In this document: positions 56,641-64,000 of the stretch, one piece after another
How positions within the stretch are numbered: position 1 is the stretch's first letter
Layout of the letters: each line of letters begins with the position of its first letter
Source: Pseudomonadota bacterium
GTDB lineage: Bacteria; Pseudomonadota; Alphaproteobacteria; Rhizobiales; Xanthobacteraceae
Assembly: GCA_023435725.1 (NCBI GenBank)
Contig: JAEYRD010000083.1
Span: 1 to 64,000, forward strand
Length of the DNA: 64,000 nucleotides
Direction: 5' to 3'
Made by a program: the position numbers and the translations under genes
Notes under the pieces: generated by a model
Seen by the model: only the letters and a program-made list of their open reading frames with translations
What the model was told of the DNA's origin: nothing
Databases searched by the model: none

Positions 56641-57789
56641 TCATGCCTTTTGCGCGAGCTTTTCCTTGACGAAATCGCGCACCTGCGCCGGCTCGACGTC
56701 CGTCGCGATCACGGCGCGCCCCACAGCCTCCAGCAGGATGAAGGTGAGCTTGCCGCGCTTGACCTTCTTGTCCTGCGCCATCAGCGCCATCAGCGCGTCG
56801 GCATCGGCAAGCCCTTCCTGCGCGAAACCGGCGATGTCCTGCAAACGGGTCGGCAGCCCCGCCTCGACGAGGTGACGTTCGACACGCGCCGCATCCGCCT
56901 CGCCGATCATGCCGAGCCTTGCCGAGAACTGCGCCGCCAGCGTCATGCCGATGGCGACGCCCTCGCCGTGGAACAGGCGGTCGGAGAAGCCGGTCGCGGC
57001 TTCCAGCGCGTGGCCGAAGGTGTGACCGAGATTGAGCAGCGCGCGCTCGCCGGTCTCGCGCTCGTCGCGCGAGACGACGCCGGCCTTGGCGCGGCAGGAG
57101 GTCGCGATCGCATGCTCGCGCGCCGAGCCGCCCTTGAAGATGTCGGCGTGGTTCTTCTCCAGCCAGGTAAAGAAGGCCTCGTCGCCGAGCACGCCATATT
57201 TGGCGACCTCGGCATAGCCGGCGCGGAATTGCCGCGGCGACAGCGTGTCGAGCACGGCGGTGTCGGCGATGACCAGCACCGGCTGGTGGAAGGCGCCGAG
57301 CAAATTCTTGCCCTGCGGCGAATTGATGCCGGTCTTGCCGCCGACGGAGGAATCGACCTGCGCCAGCAGCGAGGTCGGCACTTGCACGAAATCGACGCCG
57401 CGGCGCAGGATCGCAGCCGCAAAGCCGGCGAGATCGCCGACCACGCCGCCGCCGAGCGCGATGACGAGATCGTTGCGCTCGATCTTCGCGCCGATCAGGG
57501 CTTCACTGACCTTTTCGAGGCCGGCATAGGTCTTGGAGATCTCGCCTTCCTCGACGACGATTCGCGACGTCGGGATGCCGCTGGCGGCGAGCGCGGCCTC
57601 GGCGGGCTCCAGCCAGTATTTTGCGACGGTACGATCCGTCACGATCGCCGTGCGCACGCCGGGACGCAAACGCGCAACCCGCTCGCCGAGCGAAGCCAGC
57701 ACGCCGCGGCCGATGACGATGTCATAGGCGCGGTCGCCGAGCGCGACGTCGACGTTCACGGGATCGGAATGTTTCAAAGGCGCAGTCAT
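56641..57789 (-). CDS. aroB: 3-dehydroquinate synthase
   Basis: A 382-residue AroB. The NAD- and metal-site segments are all there: GGGVVGDLAGFAAAILRRG near 108-126, PTSLLAQVDSSVGGKTGIN near 132-150, KNLLGAFHQP, and LNLGHTFGHALE with the zinc-binding histidines near 250-265. It converts DAHP to 3-dehydroquinate in the shikimate pathway in the cytoplasm. ATG 57789 overlaps the aroK stop by four bases, so aroK-aroB are translationally coupled. Confidence 0.97.
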   Translation of the reverse strand: MTAPLKHSDPVNVDVALGDRAYDIVIGRGVLASLGERVARLRPGVRTAIVTDRTVAKYWLEPAEAALAASGIPTSRIVVEEGEISKTYAGLEKVSEALIGAKIERNDLVIALGGGVVGDLAGFAAAILRRGVDFVQVPTSLLAQVDSSVGGKTGINSPQGKNLLGAFHQPVLVIADTAVLDTLSPRQFRAGYAEVAKYGVLGDEAFFTWLEKNHADIFKGGSAREHAIATSCRAKAGVVSRDERETGERALLNLGHTFGHALEAATGFSDRLFHGEGVAIGMTLAAQFSARLGMIGEADAARVERHLVEAGLPTRLQDIAGFAQEGLADADALMALMAQDKKVKRGKLTFILLEAVGRAVIATDVEPAQVRDFVKEKLAQKA

Positions 57790-58409
57790 CGAACGGCACT
57801 CGCGACATCGGCTGGTGGTTGGGCGGCCTGTTCGCCGCAGAGATGGGCGCGCAGCGCCTCGATGCATTCCTCGACGATCTTGTCGTGCGGCACGTCGCGC
57901 GAGGCGATGGTGAGATCGGCGTTGCGGTAGACCGGCTCGCGCTCGGTGAGCAGGCGCGCGACGGTTCCTTCGGGGTCGGCGGTCTGCAGCAGCGGACGGT
58001 CTGCGCGACGGCGCACGCGACGCATGATGACGTCGGGATCGGCCTTGAGCCAGATCGAGATTGCCTTCGCGGCGATGCGGCCCCGCGTCTCCTCGCGCAT
58101 GAAGGCACCGCCGCCGGTCGCCAGCACCAGGGGGCCGCCGTCGAGCAGCCGTGCGATCACCCGCGCCTCGCCGTCGCGGAAATGCGGCTCGCCGTGGCGC
58201 TCGAATATCTCCGGTATGGTCATGCCGGCCGCCGCCTCGATCTCCGTGTCGGCGTCGACGAAGGGCAGCTTGAGCCGGGCCGCCATGCGACGGCCGATGG
58301 TGGATTTGCCCGCCCCCATCATGCCGACGAGCACGATCGAGCGCGCCCCGAGCGCCGACAGGATGTCGGTCTCAGACGAAGCAGGTATCGGCAAGGCGGC
58401 GTCGGACAT
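57786..58409 (-). CDS. aroK: shikimate kinase
   Basis: A 207-residue shikimate kinase with Walker A GMMGAGKST at 29-37, the shikimate-binding DADTEIE near 53 and GxxFRDGEARV, and the GGGAFMREETR adenine/shikimate loop near 100. It phosphorylates shikimate at O3 using ATP. A short N-terminal extension of about 20 residues precedes the kinase fold. ATG 58409 is used; further upstream codons reach back to 58466 without a good ribosome-binding site. Confidence 0.97.
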   Translation of the reverse strand: MSDAALPIPASSETDILSALGARSIVLVGMMGAGKSTIGRRMAARLKLPFVDADTEIEAAAGMTIPEIFERHGEPHFRDGEARVIARLLDGGPLVLATGGGAFMREETRGRIAAKAISIWLKADPDVIMRRVRRRADRPLLQTADPEGTVARLLTEREPVYRNADLTIASRDVPHDKIVEECIEALRAHLCGEQAAQPPADVASAVR

Positions 58410-58581
58410 TGGATCTTGCTCTGGATCTCGCTCAATCTGCCGCCAAAGGCGGCATCCTTTGGCCACCTATACGACCCCGCAGGGGGGCTCGCCAGAGGAC
58501 TCTTGCCACGAAACGGCGAACATGTTGGATGATTTCATTGGTTAATTTGCAAACCTTGAGACCTCGCCGAGACCGTTCCCG

Positions 58582-58728
58582 ATGCCCAGCCTGTTCCGCT
58601 TCCTGACGATCGTCGCCGTGATCGCCGGCATCGTCTATGGCGCGGTGTTCGCGCTGGCGAACTTCGTCAATCCCAAGCCGCGGGAAATGACGGTGACGAT
58701 CCCGCCTGACAAATTTCTCAAGAAATAG
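58582..58728 (+). CDS. small single-pass membrane protein (48 residues)
   Basis: An ATG at 58582 opens a 48-codon frame, MPSLFRFLTIVAVIAGIVYG..., with one transmembrane helix and a conserved-looking tail (VNPKPREMTVTIPPDKFLKK). It ends 17 bp before xerD and is on the same strand. Its codon bias matches its neighbours, and proteins of this exact shape are common upstream of xerD in Bradyrhizobium-like genomes. Function unknown. Confidence 0.75.
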   Translation: MPSLFRFLTIVAVIAGIVYGAVFALANFVNPKPREMTVTIPPDKFLKK

Positions 58729-58745
58729 GAGCTAGGCTGCGGGGC

Positions 58746-59717
<972 letters not shown>

Positions 59718-59727
59718 GGCGGTGCGC

Positions 59728-59848
59728 CCCCTCTCCCGCTTGCGGGAGAGGGTTGGGGAGAGCGTGTCTCGGCAACGGGACACTCCCCAAGAGGAGAAAA
59801 CCCTCACCCGCGCCTTCGGCGCGACCTCTCCCGCAAGCCGGAGAGGTG
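59728..59848. repeat. intergenic palindromic repeat (CCCTCTCCCGCTTGCGGGAGAGGG type)
   Basis: CCCTCTCCCGCTTGCGGGAGAGGG at 59729-59752 and CCTCTCCCGCAAGCCGGAGAGG near 59825-59846 enclose GGGGAGAG and CCCTCACCCGCGCC blocks. Same family as 3447-3566, 27204-27338 and 28941-29106. It may end the xerD transcript. Confidence 0.8.
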
Positions 59849-60017
59849 AACTAACCGCCTTGACTTCGGCCACATCTCCGCAGAAAGAGCCGTGACCTCA
59901 CGAATGATTTGGCGGGCTCCCGGGAGCACACAAGCCAACTCATTGAAGAAGCTACACTTCTTTCCTCAGGTCCAAATCCGTTTCGCCTCTTCGCCCTGTC
60001 TTCCCTATATTGAGTTG

Positions 60018-60980
60018 ATGCCAGACCAGATGCGCAGCTATCTCGACTTCGAAAAGCCCGTCGCCGAGCTCGACTCCAAGGTCGACGAGCTGCGTACGCT
60101 CGCGGCCTCCGGCACCGACATCGCCGAGGAGATCGGACGGATCGAGGACAAGGCGGCCCAGGCGCTGGCCGACCTCTATCTGAACCTGACGCCGTGGCAG
60201 AAGACGCTGGTCGCGCGGCATCCGCAGCGGCCGCATTTCAACGACTTCATCAAGGGCCTGATCACCGAATTCACCCCGCTCGCGGGCGACCGCAAGTTCG
60301 GCGAGGACGAGGCGCTGGTCGCCGGCTTCGGCCGTTTCCGCGGCGAGGCCATCTGTGTGATGGGCCAGGAAAAGGGTGATTCCACCGAGAGCCGCATCAA
60401 GCACAATTTCGGCATGGCGCGGCCCGAAGGCTATCGCAAATGCGTGCGGCTGATGGAGATGGCCGAGCGGTTCGGCCTGCCGGTGCTGTCGCTCGCCGAC
60501 TCCGCGGGCGCCTATCCCGGCATCGGCGCGGAAGAGCGCGGCCAAGCCGAAGCGATCGCGCGCTCGACCGATGCCTGCTTGGCGCTGACCGTGCCGAACG
60601 TCGCCATCATCACCGGCGAGGGCATGTCGGGTGGCGCCATCGCCATCACCACCGCCAACAAGGTCCTGATGCTGGAGCACGCGATCTACAGCGTGATCTC
60701 GCCGGAAGCCGCCTCCTCCATCCTCTGGCGCGACGGCACCAAGGCGCAGGAAGCCGCCAACAACATGAAGATCACCGCCCAGGACATGCTGCGCTTCGGG
60801 GTGATCGACTCGATCCTGAAGGAGCCGGTCGGCGGCGCCCACCGCGACCCCGCCGCCATGATCGCCACCACGGGCGATGCCATCGCCAAGGCCTTCGACG
60901 AGCTCCGCGGCCTGGACGGGGACGCCATCCGCAAGCAGCGGCGGCAGAAATTCCTCGATATCGGCCGGAAACTGGGCTGA
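60018..60980 (+). CDS. accA: acetyl-CoA carboxylase carboxyltransferase subunit alpha
   Basis: A 320-residue AccA beginning MRSYLDFEKPVAELDSKVDEL after the first residues. It has LVARHPQRPHFNDFIKGLITEF near 66-87, GRFRGEAICVMGQEKG, the carboxyltransferase core DSAGAYPGIGAEERGQAEAIARS near 162-184 and ISPEAASSILWRDGTKAQEAA. With AccD it transfers the carboxyl group to acetyl-CoA in the first step of fatty-acid synthesis. ATG 60018 is chosen because the conserved family start is here. Confidence 0.97.
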   Translation: MPDQMRSYLDFEKPVAELDSKVDELRTLAASGTDIAEEIGRIEDKAAQALADLYLNLTPWQKTLVARHPQRPHFNDFIKGLITEFTPLAGDRKFGEDEALVAGFGRFRGEAICVMGQEKGDSTESRIKHNFGMARPEGYRKCVRLMEMAERFGLPVLSLADSAGAYPGIGAEERGQAEAIARSTDACLALTVPNVAIITGEGMSGGAIAITTANKVLMLEHAIYSVISPEAASSILWRDGTKAQEAANNMKITAQDMLRFGVIDSILKEPVGGAHRDPAAMIATTGDAIAKAFDELRGLDGDAIRKQRRQKFLDIGRKLG

Positions 60981-61418
60981 TTCGGACCGGCTTCCGTGTC
61001 TCGGACCCGGCGCGGCATGGAATGACGCGACGCTGAGTGGGACCAAGCTCTTAAGAATGGGCAGCGGCCCTGCAGCGCACCGCTGACGCGCTGCGCCGCG
61101 TCCGGGGCACGAGAGACCGCCCGGAATGCCCCTGGTAACCCCGCGTTAACCCTTTTTCTGCCCAAATCTGCGATCTCGGTGGCGTTTTGGTCGAAAGACC
61201 CAAGTTACGCCCGAAGTTACGTCCCAAGTTACGCCTCAAGTCGCGTCCAAGTTTAGTCTCTGTTGACCATGCCACTGGGCCAACGGGCTCGTGATCCCCG
61301 CTCGGGTTGCGACCAGATGACCCAGAGGTTAGAATTTTAATCAATGGCTTCAGGGCATAAGCGCTGGAGCGTGGTCTGAAAATGCCCGTCACGACGGGTC
61401 CGGATCTCCGGTCAGCTC
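60981..61418. other. 438-bp gene-free stretch with a short tandem repeat
   Basis: It separates accA from the L,D-transpeptidase gene. It holds the 12-bp minisatellite at 61201-61259 and an AT-richer segment around 61300-61350 that may be the promoter of the transpeptidase gene. A minus-strand frame of 113 codons crosses it but owes its Arg-Asn-Leu-Gly repeats to the minisatellite and is not accepted. Confidence 0.55.
61201..61259. repeat. 12-bp minisatellite, about five units
   Basis: Units CAAGTTACGCCC, GAAGTTACGTCC, CAAGTTACGCCT, CAAGTCGCGTC and CAAGTTTAGTCT follow each other from 61201. The central units are close copies and the flanking ones more divergent. The element is intergenic. Confidence 0.8.
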
Positions 61419-62996
61419 ATGCTCCAAAGATTGGGGTTCGCGCTCCTTGCCCGGCACGGTGTGGGGTCTATCTTGAATTCTCGTTCGCTCGCTCGCGCGC
61501 TCTTGGCTTCGGTCGCGCTCACGGCCAGCGTGTTGCTCGCCGGCTGCGATACCGACCAGGTGTCACTCGCGACCAACGCCAAGGCCAACCAGCCGGTCTC
61601 ACCAAAGCTCGTCGCCGCGATGGGCGAGAAGAACATGGACCTGCAATCGCCGATCCTGATCCGCTTGTTCAAGCAGGAGGCCGAGCTCGAGATCTGGAAG
61701 CAGACCCGAAGCGGCCAGTTTGCGCTGCTCAAGACCTATCCGATCTGCCGCTGGTCGGGCGATCTGGGCCCGAAGGTGCGCGAAGGCGACCGTCAGGCGC
61801 CGGAAGGATTCTACTCGATCAACCCGAGCCAGATGAATCCGCAATCGGCCTACTATCTCTCCTTCAACACCGGCTTCCCGAACGCGTTCGACCGCGCGCT
61901 CGGCCGCACTGGCTCGCAGCTGATGGTGCACGGCGATTGTTCCTCGCGCGGCTGTTACGCCATGACGGACGAGCAGATCGCCGAGATCTACTCGCTCGGC
62001 CGCGAGTCCTTCTTCGGCGGCCAGAAGGCGTTCCAGTTCCAGGCCTATCCGTTCCGGATGACGCCGGTGAACATGGCCAAGCACCGCAACAATCCGAACA
62101 TGGCCTTCTGGAAAATGATCAAGGAAGGCTATGATCATTTCGAGGTGACGCGGCAGGAGCCGAAGGTCGATTTCTGCGAGAAGAGATACGTCTTCGATGC
62201 GGCGAAGGCGCCGGACGCCAAGCGCGATCCCGTGTTCGACGCGTCCGCAAAGTGTCCGGCCTATGTGATCCCCGAAGACATCGCCAGCGCCGTGCGCGAG
62301 AAGCAGGGACGCGACGAGGCGGAATACGCAAAGCTCGTCGCCAAGGGCACGCCGATGGCGCGCATGAACACCGGCATCGACGGCGGCATGAACAAGATCT
62401 TCGCCGCGAAGATTCCGGAAGGCTCGACCGGCCTGTCCGAGGGCGCCGAAGGCAGCACGCTGCAGATGCTGGCGATGGCCAAGGCGCCGGGCACAATCCC
62501 CGGTCACGTCAATCCGCCGAAGCCGAACCTCGAGCCGGCCGCGGCCTCGCCGCAGGAAGAGCCGGTCGTCGCAGTCAGCGCGCCCGCAACCAGCACCCGC
62601 GTCGCCGCGGCCACGCCGGCCGAAAAGTCCGGCTTCTTCTCCGGCCTCGCCCGCAAGATGGGCGTGGGCACGGCTGACACCACGGCCACCACCCCGCCGC
62701 CGCAAGCCACGGCGTCCGTAGCCACCACCACGCCGGCAACGCCGCCGACCGCGGCGTCCAGGCTGAAGGCTGCAGTGACGAGATTCGTACCCGGCCGCGA
62801 TGCATCCAAGGACAAGGCGGTCGCAGCCGCGAAGCCCGCCGAGCCGACGAGGCCCGCCGAGACGAAGGTCGCCGCGACGCGGCCGGCGCTGAGGCCGTCG
62901 GCGTCGGATGGCGCGGGCGACAGCGCGCAGATGGCCGGCGCGGCACCGGTGGTGTCGTCAAACTCGTTCGACAGCCGCTTTGGGGCGATGAAGTAA
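61419..62996 (+). CDS. YafK-type L,D-transpeptidase family lipoprotein
   Basis: A 525-residue exported protein. The signal peptide ends in the lipobox LAGC with Cys43. The YkuD/YafK catalytic domain spans roughly 70-250: ILIRLFKQEAELEIWKQ, GDRQAPEGFYSI and the active-site block HGDCSSRGCYAMTDEQ with His and Cys near 169-177. The C-terminal 150 residues are Ala/Pro/Thr-rich and basic, as in linkers that reach through the peptidoglycan. It probably edits or cross-links peptidoglycan or anchors outer-membrane proteins to it. An alternative TTG start at 61473 would leave a shorter signal peptide. Confidence 0.9.
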   Translation: MLQRLGFALLARHGVGSILNSRSLARALLASVALTASVLLAGCDTDQVSLATNAKANQPVSPKLVAAMGEKNMDLQSPILIRLFKQEAELEIWKQTRSGQFALLKTYPICRWSGDLGPKVREGDRQAPEGFYSINPSQMNPQSAYYLSFNTGFPNAFDRALGRTGSQLMVHGDCSSRGCYAMTDEQIAEIYSLGRESFFGGQKAFQFQAYPFRMTPVNMAKHRNNPNMAFWKMIKEGYDHFEVTRQEPKVDFCEKRYVFDAAKAPDAKRDPVFDASAKCPAYVIPEDIASAVREKQGRDEAEYAKLVAKGTPMARMNTGIDGGMNKIFAAKIPEGSTGLSEGAEGSTLQMLAMAKAPGTIPGHVNPPKPNLEPAAASPQEEPVVAVSAPATSTRVAAATPAEKSGFFSGLARKMGVGTADTTATTPPPQATASVATTTPATPPTAASRLKAAVTRFVPGRDASKDKAVAAAKPAEPTRPAETKVAATRPALRPSASDGAGDSAQMAGAAPVVSSNSFDSRFGAMK

Positions 62997-63099
62997 GAGA
63001 CGATTTGCCACTGGCGACGGATCCGCTCTCGTACATCTTCAGCGCCAATGTTGCGCACGGTGGCCTCCCTGATACCTTCTGGGTCCGAAAGGCTGAGAT

Positions 63100-63948
63100 T
63101 TGGACCGGGAGAGTTCTGAAGGGATTGCTGGAACACCTTGGACGGAGAGTGAACTCTCCGCCGTGGTCGATAGCTATTTTCGGATGTTGGCCTCGGAGAG
63201 AGCGAGCGTTCCCTACAGCAAGGCGCAAAATCGGCGCCAGCTTATGACAATCGTCCATCGGACCGAAGGCTCGATCGAACGCAAGCTTCAAAACATATCT
63301 GCCGTTCTCGATATGCTCGGAACAGAGTGGATCAACGGCTACAAGCCGTTGGCCCATTATCAGGACGCACTGGTGGCTGCTGTCGAGCGCAATGTTGGAC
63401 GGACGCCGAACTTTCTTTACCCCGCGAGCACAGATACTCAACCGCTGGCGCTCAACGACGATGCCGTTTTCGTTGCTCCGCCATCTGTCGCGGACTTCGA
63501 CAAGACACTGACGCCCGCCGTCCGACGACTGGTCGGCAAGTTCGACCCTGCCGAGCGCGATGCGAGAAATAGCGAGTTAGGGAAAGCCGGAGAGAAATTC
63601 GTGGTGGAATTCGAGCGCGACCGTTTGCAGCGTGCTGGCCGCGAAGACCTTGCCAATGACGTTCGCTGGATTTCTGATCTCGACGGGGACGGTTATGGCT
63701 ACGACATCCGATCGTTTGAGCCTGATGGCCAAGAACGACTATTGGAGATCAAGACGACCTGCGGACACGAACGCACGGCGTTTTGGCTCACCAGACGGGA
63801 AGTCGATGTTGCTGCAGAGAGAAGTGATCGATATCGGATCCGGCGTGTATTTCACTTTCGTAATCGCGCACAGATGTTCGAGATAGCTCCGCCCCTTGAA
63901 CATGCACTCTTCATGGCGCCGACCACGTATTCTGCTGAACCGAAGTAG
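63100..63948 (+). CDS. DUF3883 domain protein with PD-(D/E)xK nuclease-like core
   Basis: 282 residues from a TTG at 63100 with GAAAGG upstream. Residues 1-100 (WTESELSAVVDSYFRMLASE ... GSIERKLQNISAVL) match the helical N-terminal module that precedes HNH or DUF3883 domains. The C-terminal half is DUF3883: GKAGEKFVVEFERDRL near 161-176, then DGYGYDIRSFE and LLEIKTT with Asp202, Glu216 and Lys218, a full D..ExK nuclease pattern. Such proteins are often parts of defence or restriction loci; here it is solitary at the window edge and its right-hand neighbours are not visible. The TTG start is tentative. Confidence 0.82.
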   Translation: MDRESSEGIAGTPWTESELSAVVDSYFRMLASERASVPYSKAQNRRQLMTIVHRTEGSIERKLQNISAVLDMLGTEWINGYKPLAHYQDALVAAVERNVGRTPNFLYPASTDTQPLALNDDAVFVAPPSVADFDKTLTPAVRRLVGKFDPAERDARNSELGKAGEKFVVEFERDRLQRAGREDLANDVRWISDLDGDGYGYDIRSFEPDGQERLLEIKTTCGHERTAFWLTRREVDVAAERSDRYRIRRVFHFRNRAQMFEIAPPLEHALFMAPTTYSAEPK

Positions 63949-64000
63949 TACGGCGGCCTGAAGTGCCGGCCTGTGTCCGGCGCCGCTCATGGGAACACAC

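Noticed and set aside
56305..57930. 541-codon plus-strand frame opposite aroB
   Set aside because: Antisense to a full AroB with all active-site motifs.
61051..61392. 113-codon minus-strand frame with Arg-Asn-Leu-Gly repeats
   Set aside because: The repeats are the 12-bp minisatellite read through; no start signal and no coding bias outside it.

Overview
The window looks like chromosome of a Bradyrhizobium or a very close relative (Alphaproteobacteria, Hyphomicrobiales). The grounds are the high G+C with GC-rich third codon positions, the gene families present (RegB/RegA, FdxA, Suv3-like helicase, CobS/CobT, CarD, a second FtsZ) and many GC-rich palindromic intergenic repeats of the kind scattered through Bradyrhizobium genomes. 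Genus is inferred from gene content only. No tRNA, rRNA or CRISPR array was recognised.

Region by region. 0-10 kb: a cut-off transposase tail, then a CoA-ester catabolism cluster (SDR, paired acyl-CoA dehydrogenases, two crotonases, an NDP-forming acyl-CoA ligase, a VOC protein and a periplasmic substrate-binding protein). 10-14.5 kb: exported nuclease-like protein, M48 lipoprotein protease, cytochrome c, MFS transporter. 14.6-21.5 kb: one operon-like run cyoABCD, SURF1, RegB-type sensor kinase, RegA-type regulator, closed by a strong two-sided terminator. 21.7-29.6 kb: CarD, ferredoxin, S4 protein, Suv3-like helicase, DUF3108 protein and ribosomal protein L28.

29.7-35.7 kb is an AT-richer four-gene island between the rpmB terminator and another hairpin: a solitary N6-adenine DNA methyltransferase, a protein with two GHKL ATPase domains (N-terminal MORC/MutL/Hsp90-like, C-terminal histidine-kinase-like), an enlarged receiver-domain protein and an unrecognised protein. 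Spacing and overlap imply co-expression. This is the best candidate for an undescribed system, probably a phospho-signalling defence or epigenetic module.

35.7-40.7 kb holds a second FtsZ with coiled-coil genes on both sides. The promoter regions of both coiled-coil genes carry TTAA-N7-TTAA, the consensus of the cell-cycle regulator CtrA. A decayed copy of the 5' end of the neighbouring DUF2235 gene lies at the island junction.

40.8-48 kb: small membrane or exported proteins, an old-yellow-enzyme oxidoreductase, a phytase-like esterase and cobT-GNAT-cobS. 48.2-53.9 kb: DedA protein, a Tat-exported metallophosphoesterase with two small membrane proteins, and two divergent citrate-synthase paralogues, one fused to a MerR-like DNA-binding domain and facing a palindromic intergenic region. 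54-61 kb: J-domain protein, BolA, CorC-like protein, aroB, aroK, a small membrane protein, xerD and accA. 61-64 kb: an L,D-transpeptidase lipoprotein and a DUF3883 nuclease-like protein.
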